Shown here piece after piece: positions 32,701-46,249 of a stretch of 64,000 bases of DNA. Under the pieces are notes generated by a model that was not told where the DNA came from, did no database searches, and saw nothing but the letters and a program-made list of their open reading frames with translations. The position numbers and the translations under genes are program-made. Each line of letters opens with the position of its first letter. Within the stretch, counting starts at the first letter, position 1. The stretch is taken from assembly GCF_036884655.1 (NCBI RefSeq), contig NC_088345.1, positions 28,437,501 through 28,501,500 on the forward strand, given 5' to 3'. This DNA comes from Musa acuminata AAA Group (taxonomy: Eukaryota; Streptophyta; Magnoliopsida; Zingiberales; Musaceae).

Positions 32701-35024
32701 TGTCACGCCCCCCCGAATTTAATTCTTATCTAGGAGGTGTGAACCTAACATAAGATTTATAATATTATAATTTCACAAATATACTAGGATCTAAACACAC
32801 ATTTGAGGCCACTAAGAAAACACTCAAGTCAAAATTCACTTATATAATTTACAATCCATAAAACCTGTGCAGTTTATAATCATGCCATCATATTACGAAA
32901 TTATTCATAAGATCCAAAGCTAACTTAACTAAACTATAACCATATCATAAATCCAAAAGCATGGCAATCTATACAATCAAAGAACCAACATATACCATAA
33001 GTTTATATCATTACACATCTTAACCTTAACATTCCCAAAATCCTGATATGAGAGGTACTTTCCAAATAGTTACAAGATATATCGATCTAGATTCACAAGT
33101 TTATGTCGTTTCGTTCGAAGCATGTTTTATTCATATAACCGAGGAAAGGTAACTGGAGTATATCATTGGCATAAGGATCGTATCCATGGCATATGATATA
33201 TTTCAAGGCATAACAATGACATAGAAACATTTTGGAAACACATAAGAGAACAAAACATGAATAAAAGCTCAAATGTCACACATGAATAAAACATTTTGGA
33301 AACACATTTTATTCTTATCCAAAGCATGCATAAAAACTCAGCTAAAGCCTTGGATATCATGTCAAACATATAGAAGGTAAAGTAGGATCATAACAAAATA
33401 TGATCAATCCATTTCTGAATGACCACCAAACATAAGTCTCCCACGTTTGGGAGCTCCATCCACTCATGTCTAAGTGAAGTCATAAGGGGCCGGTAGAGCA
33501 TCGCGAACTCTAAGTATAACTCCTTTTACTATTTTTGGCAAAGGTTCATATTTATCCCACATATGCTAGAGTATAAATGGATAGTGAACAATAAAATTGA
33601 GACATATTGAAAACACATACGGAAACAATAGAATGCATGTGCCTATACAAAACATTACGATACAAACTTGAACTTTATATAATAAATCCAGGTATACAAA
33701 TAATTGAAGGACAAAAGTATATAGGAATTCAAGGAATAATGTAAGCTCAACTTAAGGGTTTTTGCTGAAATCAATTTCCAAAAAGAAGAAACAAGAGGAG
33801 GCAAAATCGACCAAAGCTTGATTCTAGCAGAATTTAAGAGGCAAATTATATAGATTATTTGGACAACCAATTATGCTCCAATTTATACAAAATAGATGTC
33901 ATTTGAAAGCTGTATTAATCTACCTTCAGGTAATTTAAAATTTTCATGAATTGGAGTTTGCTGTAGGGAGTTACAAATAATTTTGTAGCCAAAGGTCTAG
34001 AAATATAAGCTCTATTTTATTGAGTCCACAAGGTCGATGAAAATAGATGTTTTAGTTTACAATTATATTCCAAAAATTTCAAATCAGATTAGAACAGAAA
34101 GAATTTTGAGTCTAGTTTTGATAAATTATACTTTTCATGAATCTGAGTTCCCAACAGAAAGTTATAAGTAGTTAAGCACCAAGAGGTCAGAAATTAGAGT
34201 CCCTATTTTGTAGAATTTGTAGGGTTAACTGAAATGGAAATCTGAGTAGGCATTTAAACACCAAATTATTCGATCTTGGTACCTAAATAAATTTTTTTGT
34301 GTCTACTTTCAAATGGAATAGGTTTTGTCTAAATTAGATATTATTATAAAAAGTTAGGACCAAAACAATGCATAGATGTTAGATTACTGAAAAATTTTAG
34401 ATTCATGGCTTGGTATCAAAACGAAAGAAGGTCTAGTTCTTAGTTGAAATCTCTCAACTTTTGCTAAATTAAAATGTAAATAGAGATTAGAGTTATTGTA
34501 GGATGGGGTTAGAACACTTGTCTTAGAAGAATTTGATTGCCAAATGTGGGGAGTTGATGCGAAACCTCAAGCAAAGCTTCCTCTTCCTCTTCTTCTTCTT
34601 CTTCTTCTTCTTCTTCTTCTTCTTCTTCTTCTTCTTCTTCTTCTTCCCTTCTCTTCTTAAACTAACGTTGGTTGCAGAATCTTAAGTTTTCTTTCTTTAA
34701 TCTCTCATCTAATTACTCTAATTACTTTGGTTTGGCTAATATAAGTGTTGCAAGATGTCATGCATGCATGAGAGGGGGTTAGGTGTCATCTTTAGAGCAA
34801 ACATAAGTGGTACTATTAGATTAGCTAGTGACACATATTCACCATTTTTTTTTCTTTAACTTAAATCTGAATATTTCATAAATCATATCAAACTTCTAAT
34901 ATTCACATTTTGATCCCTAGCCATAAACTTCTAATATAATATTATTTGATATAAAAAATTATTAAATAATCCTTATATTTACAAACAAACATTTACTAAA
35001 TTTTTGAAAATGGGGGATGTTACA
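32701..35024 (-). repeat. G1 (Ty3/gypsy) 5' LTR (2,324 bp)
   Basis: Plus strand TGTCACGCCCC...GGGATGTTACA, so TG...CA bounded, with the primer-binding site just outside at 32681-32696. Internal sequence is moderately AT-rich with no reading frame. It includes a CTT microsatellite. The five bases following are CCTAT (35025-35029), so the matching TSD copy should flank the unseen 3' LTR. It is inserted into the 3' LTR of S5. Confidence 0.85.
34576..34647. repeat. CTT trinucleotide microsatellite in G1 LTR
   Basis: An almost perfect CTT/TTC run of about 20 repeats, preceded by interrupted CCTCTT units. Simple sequence; GAA in element sense. Confidence 0.95.
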
Positions 35025-36045
35025 CCTATGCTGGGTGGTACCACCGCCTAGTGTTAATCTAACACTGACACTGCCCTAGGCGGTACCACCACACAGGTCT
35101 GGCGGTACCATAGCGTGGGGGATAGTGCTGGGTGGTACCACCACCTAGCACTCTACCAGGGGCTGTATAACCGCCCAGACTAGTAGTTCCATCACATGAT
35201 AGTCTCGATGAATGTGCCACGACGGTGAGACTTCTTAGGGCATTGTTTAGGCTTCTTATTGGGCCCAACATAGTCCTTACATGGGCCTAGCTAGCCCTTA
35301 ATCGGGTTGGCCCAAATTCAAACCCAATTGTGTGCTACCTATGAAATCTAAGATATACTCTGAGCTAAACAAGCCCGTAAGTCTATTCTTCTAGCGAGCT
35401 TCCGACGATCTTCTAACAAACTTCCGATGATCTCTCGACAATGTTCCAACGGACTCCCTACAAGCTCTTGCACTTCACGATGATCTTCTTGGTGAGTTCC
35501 GACGAGCTTCTCTGGCAAGCTCTGAGACTTCTCGGCTGGTTCCACCAAAACTTCCGATGAACTCTCGAACTCCCAACGAAATCGCATCCTTGACTCTAGG
35601 ACTTCATTTTTCTTCATGCCTTGCTATCGTAGTTAATCCTGCACATGTAAATCATACTTCGATCTAGACAATTAATACTAAGTATTAATCATGTTGTCCG
35701 ACATGTCATTGGTCTCTCGACGCTTCGTCCGATTCTTCGGTGCATCGTTCTCTCTTGCGGCCTATTGCCCAATCGGCCAGTTGACTCAACAACTCTAATA
35801 TCCTTGGCGCAATATCCGCTCTTCTTGGCTTGATACCTGAATCTACTGGTCGAAGTCTTCTGTTGATATGTTGACCGATCCATCGGTCTGACGTCCAATC
35901 TTTTGACATGTTTTCTTATGGCATAACATGATTCTTCCTGCTTTAATTATCTCATCTCGCTCGAAGCATCTTGCGTCACTCAAAACACAGATTAAAACAT
36001 AAACACTTATCAATTGGTTTCATCATCAAAATCCGAGATTCAACA
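35025..36045 (-). repeat. S5 3' LTR, U3 portion only
   Basis: Matches the U3 half of 47203-48782, including GGCGGTACCACC-type motifs at 35035-35170. The R/U5 half was separated by G1 and lies beyond the left edge. It ends ATTCAACA at 36045 beside a purine tract (plus strand ATCTCCTCCTTTTTG). Confidence 0.85.
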
Positions 36046-37772
36046 ATCTCCTCCTTTTTGATGATGACAACCAATTGATGATGGAGTTAACAACTCCCGA
36101 GGTTTAAACAAACTCCCCTTATTAATATATCATATTTATAGAAACTCTTGGATTCAAAAATACAAGCAACATGTCATTATCAAATCATTCATGACATCAA
36201 CATACTTCTCCTCCTTTGTCATCAACAAAAAGGAGAAGTTCCAACTATCTTGTGTTTGAGATATAAATTTAAATCATTGCATGAAAAACATAATATCAAG
36301 TTTTATCATCATGCAATTTGAAGTTTGAAAATTTAGCAAGTGTTACATCATGCTTAGAACATTCAAGCTATCAAGTTGTAGATATGCATGTTAGTAAGAT
36401 AGCATGTTCTAATCAGACAAGCTAGCAAAATTTCGAAAGCAAATGCAACATAGCTTCTTATTGAAGTATGCAAGCTAGCAATTCTTGCTTCCTATTGCAA
36501 TATGTAAGTTGCAAGTTTTGCTTCTTGAGATAGGCAAGATAGTGATGTTTTAAGATAGCAAGCTCTTTCTTCTCTTTTGAGAAGTGCCTTTTTTTTTTTT
36601 TTTTTGCTTCCTTTGCAAAGTGCAAGCTAGCAAATTTGCTTTCTAGCAAGTTTTGCTCCCCCTTTGTCATTGTCAAAAAGAAGGGATGAATACAATTTTG
36701 TATCTCTCTTTCCCTTTACAATAATTTTTAAAGCATGACAAAGATAAGTATTAATCTTATTTGTGCATCATTATATTTTTAAATTAAAACATGCACAATT
36801 TTAAAAACTTACATTTTATTTTTCATGCACAATACCGAAAAATAAATCAATCATTATTATGAGCATATCATACATGATACGAAAACATTAAAATTTTAAT
36901 ACATTTATCAACATTTTGATGATGATACCAAACATTTATCATTTAGAGCATTCATGATACACCATTTAGGCAACATGATCATAGCTTTTCAAATGATGGT
37001 ATCTAAATGTCAAAATTCATTACATCCTATCATGCCTGATCATTAACTTCTCATTTGTATTTCATGCATAATTTCATTTCATCATATTCAAAATATCAAG
37101 AGAACTTTGGTGATGAGATAAACATTCCATGAATACAAGGAATTTTACATAATAAAATTCAAGTCATAAATTATCAAGATATGAAGTAGCATATCATGGT
37201 TAATTTGAATACATTATTTTTAGTGAATACCAAGAAGAATCATAGCATGAAAAAATCTAGATTCATAGAAAAATCTCATGTATCGAATATCGAGAAATCA
37301 AGATGATGATTAAAAAAAATCACAAGTGATATTCAATTCATTCAATTTGTCAAATCAACATTTATTGGGTATGCATGATATCAAAACACGGTTTCAAATC
37401 TTCAACATATAACATGCATACTTTCAAAAATCGAAAGGAGAAGGGAAGAATTCAAAGGTACAAAGATTTCAACCATCTCATAAACAAATGAAAATAATTT
37501 CAAAGATTAAGTCTTGTATCCAAAATTCCATGAATCATTTCGATATATCTCCTTTTAAATAATCAAAATGATCATCAAAGGAAATCTCATTTTATTTCAA
37601 GAAATCAAGATCATGATTTTGATAAAACTCATTTTAAATTCAAATCATCAAAATCTCAACATTACTTTCAAGAGATTCAAAATGACATAAATAATTTTAT
37701 GGATATCTTAGTGAAAAATCGATAAGTTAGGGATTTGAGAAGTTTTCAAGAAAAATACTTTCCTCTCTTTTT
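36046..37772 (-). mobile_element. S5 AT-rich spacer, left part
   Basis: Non-coding spacer with the three usual purine tracts (36046, about 36205 with an ACTTCTCC-like partner, and about 36656). GCAAGCTAGCAA-type words lie between 36340 and 36660. A diverged version of the conserved block (GATGGTATCTAAATG) is at about 36994-37045. The spacer resumes at 45750 after S6. Confidence 0.75.
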
Positions 37773-37777
37773 GTTTC
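37773..37777. repeat. Target-site duplication of S6 (GTTTC), left copy
   Basis: GTTTC precedes TATTAGG and recurs at 45745-45749. Confidence 0.9.
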
Positions 37778-39371
37778 TATTAGGATCGGAGCGGCACTAA
37801 GAGGGGGGGTGAATTAGTGCAGCGGATTAAAACTCGTAAGTTTAAAAACAATTTCGTAAATGCCTAAAGATTTCGATTCGACAAAGAATGACTTGGTAAA
37901 AGTAGCTTGAGTAAAGTAAGGAGATGAAAACCAAAAGCTTGCTACTATGTAAATAAATGTTTCTAAAAGGTAAATACTCACACATTCAAGGAACACACCA
38001 ATTTAAAGTGGTTCGGTCAAATAACCTACATCTACTTGCGAAACCTTCTTCAATGAGGCTCCCAACTTCCAATAGCAAATCACTTTGAAGGGGAAGGCCA
38101 AATACTCCTCTTACAACCTTTTAGAAGTGGTCCACACTCTTAAAAAAGAGACGGGTCATCACTTAAGCTATTAAAAATAAGACTTGCTAAATACTTTGCT
38201 AAGGCTTTTCCTCAATCTCTAACTTCTTAATGGTTATATTCTCTATTGAGAATTGAGGGGTATTTATAGACCCCAAGAGGATTCAAATTTGGACTCCAAA
38301 TTTTGAATTCTCTTGGGTTCTTGATGCTGGCGGTGCCATCGCCTGTTAGTGTCTGATAGACAGTGTACTAGCGGTGCCACCGCCCGACCTCTCAGGTGTT
38401 GGGTGGTGCTACCGCCCAGTCTAGCGGTACCACTGCCCGATCCTCGGGTTTTGGGTGGTGCTACCGCCCAGTCCGGCGATTCCACCGCCTGGTCCTACGG
38501 GTCACTAGATGGGCTTCAAATCTAGCCCAAACTAGGTAATATCGGGCCCAGTTGGCCCCTAACTAGGATATAGGATTATCCCTTAATCCTAACCCTAATT
38601 ACATGCAAACTACATAATTGAAAATATAGTCCTATGCAAGTTTTCAACCAGCAAATGTTGAGTCTCCTTCGGGTGAGCTTTCCAGCGATCTTCCGGCGGA
38701 CTTCCGATACACCCTCGGATTTCTTCCGGCAGACTCCCAGTAAGCTCCCGATCTTGTGGCAAGTTCAACGAGTAGCCGAGCCTTCTCGGTGATCTTTATG
38801 AACCTCCGATGATCTCTTTAGTGGACTTTCGAAAACTCCGACAAGTCCTCGATTTCTTCTCGGTTGGTTCCAGCAGCATCTCCGATGAATCTTTGGACTC
38901 TCGAACACCTATCAAACTTGACTCCGGTAGACTTGCTTTATGTTTTCAAGCTATCATAGTTAATCCTGCATATGTAAAATAAAAGTTCGATCTAGACAAT
39001 TACTCCTAGACAATTAATCAAGTTGTCTAGCATGTCATTGGTCCCTCGACGCTTTGTTCGATTCTTCGGCGTATCGTCCTCTCTTGCGACCTATTGCCTT
39101 ATTGGCCAGTTAACTCCGCAACTCCGATATCCTTGGTGTAATACCCACTCTTCTTGGCCCGATGCCAAAATCCATGGCCCGAAGCCTTTTGTCGATACGT
39201 CGACCGATCCACTGGCCCGATGTCCAATCTTCTGATATGTTCCTCCGGCACAACATGATTTTCCTGCTTTAATTGTCTCATCCTAAACGAAGCATCCTGC
39301 GTTACTCAAAATGCAGATTAAATCATAAACACATATCAAGTGGTTTAATCATCAAAATATGAGATTCAACA
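37778..39371 (-). repeat. S6 3' LTR (1,594 bp)
   Basis: TATTAGG...ATTCAACA. C-tract hairpin at 37794-37820 with seven G. TATA at 38261-38268. GGCGGTGCCATCGCC and GGCGGTGCCACCGCC-type motifs at about 38330-38490. No 18-bp minisatellite. Confidence 0.88.
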
Positions 39372-42300
39372 ATCTCCCCCTTTTTGATGATGACAACCAC
39401 TTGATGACGGAGTTAACCTTCACTCCCAGAGTTTAAACAAACTCCCCCTATCAATACCCCCTATCAATATGCCATATTGATAGAACCTTGAATTCAAGCC
39501 AAATTCAAGTCATTGCAAATATTCATCATGAATATTTACAACATGTCATCATGCATAACATGATCATACTTCTCCCCCTTTGTCATCAACAAAAAGGAGA
39601 AGTGTCACTTTCTTTGTGTTTGAGATGTAAAGTTCAATACATTGCATGAAAAAATATAGTGTTAAATTTTATCATCATGCAATCAAGCAATTAAAGATGT
39701 GCAAGTTTAGCATGATTGCTTTTCTTGAGATAGTAACTGTTTGCTTCTCTTTAGACTATAAGCTAGCGATTTTTATGATATGCAAGTTTTGCTACATACA
39801 AGCTAGCAAAAAATTTCGAAAGCAAATGCAAGATAGCTTTCTTGTGTAAGCTCATGATTATTGCTTCCTATTGCAATGTACAAGTTGCAAATTTTTGAAA
39901 TATCCAAGTTCAACACATTGCATAATTAATATAATCTCCTAGTTTTATCATCATGCAATTTTGCTATTATCATCGATATGCAAGGTAGTATGATAGCAAT
40001 TACCACAACATACAAGCTAGCAAATTTTACAACACTTTTAGAACATGCAAGCTAGCAGTTTTGAGATGTTCAAGAAAGCATCCCTTGCTTCTTTAAATAC
40101 GCAAGTTTGCTAGATGTGCAAGTTAGCATGTTTTGCTTCTTGAGATAGGCAAGATTGCACATTTGATAGATATTACAAGATAGCATTTCTTGCTTTTGAG
40201 ATGAGCTAGCTAATAAATTTTGCCCCTTTTTGTGATGGGTATGTTTGTAATTTTTTACTTCTCTTATCTTGTGCAAGCTAGCTATCTCCCCCTTTGTCAT
40301 TGTCAAAAAGAAGGGAAGACCCTTTAAATCAATTATGACAAAGGTAAGTATCAATCTTATTTGTGCATCATTATATTTTCGAATTAAAACATACTCATTT
40401 TCAAAAACCTTATATTTCATTCTATATTGAATAAATCAATCAACATTATGAGCATATCATACATGATACTAAAATTTTTAAGTATTTATCAATATTTTGA
40501 TCATGATACCAAACATTCATCATTTAGAGCATTCATGATACAAAACATTAAATCAACATTTATAATACACTATTTTAGCAACAACTCATAGCATTTTAAA
40601 TCATGATTCACATCATATGTAATACATCACATCATAATTATAAAGCACGAGTATTACATGCATCATTGTAAATCATAAATGTTTCATATCATGATGGTAT
40701 CAATTTGTCAAATTGCATCCTACCATGCATGATCATAACTTTTTTCATTTTATCATTGTACACAAAAAAGAATAATGGAAAAACAACATAATGTAAAATA
40801 TTTCAATTATTTCAAGTCATACAAGTCATAAATCCAATGGCATCATGTCATAAAAGATAAGACCTCTTGAATTACAAAAGATATGATTCATTTTATCAAA
40901 TCTCTTCTTTTTATAAATAACAAAAATTATAGGTGTACAAAGAAGAGATTGTGATTAAAAAACAATCTCAAGTAGTAAATCCAAGAAATCAAGATCATAA
41001 TTTGAATACAATTCAAATCGTCAAATTCATCAAAATCTCAACATACTTTCAAGAGATTCAAAATGGTATACATAGATTTATCATAATAATTATCAAGATC
41101 AATAAGATAGAGAAAAATAATTTTTTAAGAAAAAAATATTTTTCTCTTTTTAATTGTTTCAATTCATATGATTTTATTTCATGTATGCCAAATAAAAACA
41201 TGTATCATGTTTAAAACCGAAGGTGTAAGATTTATTACAACAAAGATTAATAAGGCACTTTCATTATGGTAAAAATCAATAATCCGTAAATCGCAAGATT
41301 CATCATGCATCATTTCGAAATTTATTAAGCATGCTCATTATGCATGACACTAAAACATGGTTTTAAGATGTTTAATATTTTCATTACACAATTTCATCAT
41401 TATGCATCATCATATTTTCAAATTCGAACATGCATAATTTCAAAACTATATCTTTTAATTTTCATGCATGATACAAATAATTCAATCATCATTATGAGCA
41501 TATTATATATGATATTCAAGCATTCATGATACATCATTTTGGCAACATGATCATAGCTTTTCAAATGATGGTATCTAAATATCAAAGTTCATTACATTCT
41601 ATCATGCTTGATCATTAACTTCTCATTTGTATTTCATACATTATTCAAAATATCAAGAGAATTTTGGTGATGAAATATAAATTTCATAATTGCAAGAAAA
41701 TTTACATAATAAAATTCAAGTCATAAATTATCAAGATATCGAGTCGCATAGGTTAATTTGAATAAATAATTTTTAGTGAATACCAAGAAAAATCACATCA
41801 TGAAAGAATTTTGATTCATGGAAAAATTTTATATATCGAGAAATCAAGATGATAATTTATAAAAAAAATATTACAAGTTATATTCAAGAGAAAAATCATC
41901 ATTCATTTTCAGCTCATTCAATTTGTCAAATCAATATCATGATTTTGATATAACTCATTTCAAATTCAAATCATCAAATCAAAATCATTTTCAAGAGATT
42001 CATATAAATCAATAAGATAGAGAAAAATAATTTTCAAGAACAATGCTTTTCCCTTTTTAGTTGTTTCATATAAGCATGCCTTTGTCCTTTTTATCAAATA
42101 AAAACATGCATCAACGTTTAGGATCGAAAAATAAATTTCTTCATAAAAACCATCAAGATCAATAAACCATAAAGATCATCATGTATAACTTTAAAATCTC
42201 ATGCATAAAATCATCAAATCATGATATCAAAATTTTAATATTTTCATTATAACTTTATGCATCATTAAGTATACAATCGTCAAGCATGACACTATTTCAT

Positions 42301-43158
42301 TTATGTGTAATAGCCACTCTTATTATCATGAATCGTGAATCGCCAATTGTCAATCGTCAATCGTCATTTTTAAGGTATACAATCATCAATCGTCAAGCAT
42401 GCCTATTTCATTTATATCAAATCAAAACATGCATTATTTTTAAAGCCACTTTTATCACTGTATAAATTGATAATCCATAAATCGTAAAAGATCATTATGG
42501 AAATCATCAAAATCAATAAACTATAAATTACCCAAAACTCAACATCATCATGCATAGTTTAAAAAAAAAATAAATTTATTAGGCATGATATCATATTTCA
42601 TAAGATATTTTTAATCAAAATCATTTTGTTTATCATAAACATATAATTTTCATAATTATTTTCAAAAATACTAGAATGATAAGCATGATTTCATTTATTT
42701 TCAAAATATTCATCATGATAGGACATACAAGGTAAAGAAATCATTAAACATAAAGGATATTCATCAATCATGGTTTCATTTAGCATAAGGTATTTTCAAC
42801 CAAAATTATTTTGTTATTTGTTGTAGTCATGCATTTTCCTCTTTAGGTGAATCTATCTTTTCATGCTTAGTTTTTCATACAAAAGCAATGCATCATCATT
42901 AAGCATGATATTAAACTTCTTAATATTTTCATTAAGACATCAAGCATAGTTTCAATCAAAATCGTAAATCATCAAAACACACATTTTTACTTCTTAAGCA
43001 CATACATAAGATTTATATTTAACATTTTATTACATTTTCATTTTTAAACATTAAATTATTAAACATGTAATTTTTAAGAAAATTAATCCTAAACTAAATT
43101 AAAAATAACTCTTGAAAAGTATTATGTAATTTCATAATAAATTAGGGCGATTTCGATT
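39372..43158 (-). mobile_element. S6 AT-rich spacer
   Basis: About 3.8 kb of non-coding AT-rich sequence with purine tracts at 39372, about 39570 (with ACTTCTCC/GGAGAAGT arms) and about 40288. GCAAGCTAGC words occur at 39690-40290. The conserved block is at about 40690-40745 and, in a diverged form, again at about 41565-41625, suggesting an internal duplication of part of the spacer (40440-40760 and 41480-41640). Confidence 0.75.
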
Positions 43159-43159
43159 A

Positions 43160-44045
43160 CCTCATCGTTTAAAGCGGTTAAGGCGTAGTTTGCCACCTCA
43201 CCTTTCTTGATTTTCTCCTCAACTTTAGAGGAGCTTGATTCATCCCAATTTGTGATTTTCTTCTTGCGTTCAAAGCAAGTAGTTCCGTTCTTTTTACTTT
43301 TTAATTTTTGTATCATTTATAGTTTAAGTTCACCATCACTTGAGCTTATGCTTGAGTGGTCTTCATATGTTCTATGTCCCAAATCCTTCCTATCCTTTGG
43401 AAGGTTATTCTCGAGTTCCCTTTTTGTTACATTTTTCATTTTGTATGTCATTAAAGACCCAATTAGTTCTTCGAGAGGAAATGTCTTAAGGTCCTTGGCC
43501 TCTTGAATGGCCGTAACTTTTGGATCCCAACTTTTTTTAAGGGATTTTCAGATTTTAGTTACTAGATCAAAGTTAGAAAAACTTTTACTAAGAGTTTTGA
43601 GTCCATTGATGATATTCATGAAACGAGTGTACATGTCTCTGATGGACTCACTTGGTTTCATTCGGAAAAGTTCATAAGAGTGCACAAGAATGTTGATTTT
43701 GGACTCTTTCACTCAAGTAGTGCTTTCATGAGTGACCTCAATAGTTCTCCAAATATCAAAAGCCGAATCACAAATCGAAACGCGATTAAATTCATTTTTG
43801 TCAAATGCACAATATAAGGCATTCATAGCCTTTGCGTTTAAAGCAAAAACTTTCTTCTTCAATTCATCCCATTTGCTCATCGGAAGAGAAGATTTTTGAA
43901 ATCCATTTTCGATAATATTCCAAAGCTCGAGATTCAATGGAAGTAAGAAAACTCTAATTCGAGTTTTCCAATAAGTGTAGTCTGTCCCATTGAAAAAGGA
44001 AGGACGAATGAGAGAGTGACCCTCTTGAAAGCCGTAAAGAGTCAT
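43160..44045 (-). pseudogene. gag: S6 gag, multiple stops
   Basis: ATG complementary to 44043-44045 (MTLYGFQEGHSL). Capsid motifs FFNGTDYTYWKTRIRVF, MNALYCAFDKNEF, then stops near 43714 and 43546 and in the region near 43317. The LPKDRKDL/SSSDGE segment appears once. The zinc knuckle is replaced by CFERKKKITNW. Similarity ends at GAG|GTAATC (GT at 43160-43159). Clearly dead. Confidence 0.85.
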
Positions 44046-44080
44046 TTCTTTTTGGGTGTTAAACCAAAGTAGAAAACCGT

Positions 44081-44093
44081 GGCTCTGATACCA
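44081..44093 (-). other. S6 primer-binding site
   Basis: Minus strand TGGTATCAGAGCC, complementary to initiator-Met tRNA; thirteen matching bases. Confidence 0.88.
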
Positions 44094-44095
44094 AT

Positions 44096-45744
44096 TGTTA
44101 GGATCAGAGCGGCCCAAAGAGGGGGGGGGGGGGGGGGTGAATTAGTGCAACGGATTAAAACTCATAAGTTTAAAACCGAATTCATAAATGCATAGAGATT
44201 CAATTCGACAAAGAATGACTTAGTAAAAGTAGCTCGAGTAAAGTAAGGAGATGAAAACCAAAAGCTTGCTGCTATGTAAATAAAGGTTTCTGAAAGATTA
44301 ACACTCACACATTCAAGGAACACACCAATTTAAAGTGGTTTTGTCAAATAACCTACATCCACTTGTGAAGGTTTCTTCGATGAGGCTACCAACTTCCACT
44401 AGCAAATCACTTTAAAGTGGAAGGCCAAATACCCCTCTTACAACCTTTTACAAGTGGTTCATACTCTTACAGATTTTTCAAAGAGAAAGAGGGAGGTGAA
44501 CACTTAAGTTATTGAAAATAAGACTTGCTAAATACTTTGCTAAGGCTTTTTCTCAATCTCTAACTTCTCAAAGGTTGTATTCTCTATTGAGAATTGAGAG
44601 GTATTTATAGACCCCAAGAGGATTCAAATTTGGGCTCCAAATTTTTAATTCTCTTGGGTTCCCGATGTAGGCGGTGCCACCGCTTGTCAGTGGCGGTGCC
44701 ACCACCTGTTAGTGTCTGACACTGATAGTGTACTGGCGATGCCATCGCCCAGCCCAGTGGTGCCATCGCCTAACCTCTCGGGTGCTGGGCGGTGCTACCG
44801 CCTAGTCTAGCGGTACCACCGCCCGATCCTCGGGTTCTGGGCAGTGCCACCGCCCAGTCCGACGGTACCACCACCCGGTCCTATGGGTCACTAGATGGGC
44901 TTCAAATCTGGCCTAAACTAGGTAATATCGAGCTCAGTTGGCCGCTAATCAGGATAAAGGATTATCCCTTAATCCTAACCCTAATTACATGTAAACTACG
45001 TAACTGAAAACATAGTCCTAAGCAAGTTTTCAACCAGCAAACGTCGAGTCTCCTTTCGACGAGCTTTTCGGCGATCTTCCGATAGACTTCCGATACACCC
45101 TCGAATTTCTACTGGCAGACTCGTAGTAGGCTCCCGATCTTGTGGCGAGTTCAGCGAGTAGCCGAGCCTTCTCAGTGATCTCCGCGAACCTCCGACGATC
45201 TCTTCGGCGGACTTCCAAAAACTCTAACAAGTCCCCAATTTCTTCTCAGTTGGTTCCGGTAGCATCTCCGATGAATCTTCGAACTCTTAAACACCTATCG
45301 AACTTGACTATGGTATTCTTGCTTTATGTCTTCAAGCTATCGTATTTAATCGTGCACATGTAAAACAAAAGTTCGATATAGACAATTACTCCTAAGCAAT
45401 TAATCAAGTTGTCCGGCATGTCATTAGTCCCTCGACGCTTCGTCCGATTCTTCGGCGCATCATCCTCTCTTGCAATCTATTGCCCAATCGGCCTGTGGAC
45501 TCCGCAACTCCGATATCCTTAGCGCAATACCCGCTCTTCTTAGCCCGATGCCCGAAGCCTTCTGTCGATACGTCGACCGATCCACCAACCCAACCTCCAA
45601 TATTCTGACATGTTCCTCTGGCACAACATGATTTTCCTATTTTAATTGTCTCATCCTAAATGAAGCATCCTGGGTCACTCAAAATGCAGATTAAATCATA
45701 AACACATATCAAGTGGTTTCATCATCAAAATACGAGATTCAATA
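44096..45744 (-). repeat. S6 5' LTR (1,649 bp)
   Basis: TGTTAGG...ATTCAATA. A 17-G run is at 44121-44137, with one hairpin arm decayed (CCCAAAG). TATA at 44602-44609; GC-rich motif block about 44670-44880. Confidence 0.88.
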
Positions 45745-45749
45745 GTTTC

Positions 45750-46249
45750 AACTTATTGATTGATTTCGTACATGCATAATCTTTTCTTTTATGCCAAATA
45801 TATGCATCATTCATTAACGCTGAAAAAGAACTTTCAAAAGATCACAAAATTTGATAATCACAAAAATCATCATGCATAATTTTGAAAGAAAAAATCATTA
45901 AGTATGATTGTTATGCATTACTTCAAATCAAACATGATTTCATTTATTTTCAAAATATTAATCATGAAAGGGCATACAAGCCAAACAAATCATTAAACAT
46001 ATAGCATATTCATCAATCATGATTTCATTGAGCATAAGGCATTTTCAACCAAAATCATTTTATTATTAAACATGTAATTTTCATGATTATTTTCAACATT
46101 ACTAGAATGATAAGCATGATTCCTAATTTTTGTATTTTCATTTTTAAACATGTAATTTTCAAGAAAATTAATTCTAAACTAAATTAAAAAATAAAATGCA
46201 TCATGAAAAGGGTCATGTAAATTTGAAATAAATTAAGGGGGTTTCGATT
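45750..46249 (-). mobile_element. S5 AT-rich spacer, right part
   Basis: Continuation of 36046-37772 after removing S6 and one GTTTC copy. AT-rich and non-coding. Confidence 0.72.

Larger units (their letters stand above)
37778..45744 (-). mobile_element. S6: gag-only S-family element with TA...TA outer termini
   Basis: 7,967 bp, minus oriented, TSD GTTTC. LTRs are 37778-39371 and 44096-45744. Both outer terminal dinucleotides have changed (TG to TA, CA to TA) while both inner LTR ends remain normal. gag has several stops and the AT-rich spacer is about 3.8 kb. LTRs differ by roughly 10 percent by eye. Inserted in the spacer of S5. Confidence 0.9.

Noticed and set aside
34576..34647. CTT run as a polypyrimidine tract of a host-gene intron
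   Set aside because: It lies within the G1 LTR, which has clear TG...CA ends and an adjacent primer-binding site; no exon-like sequence nearby.
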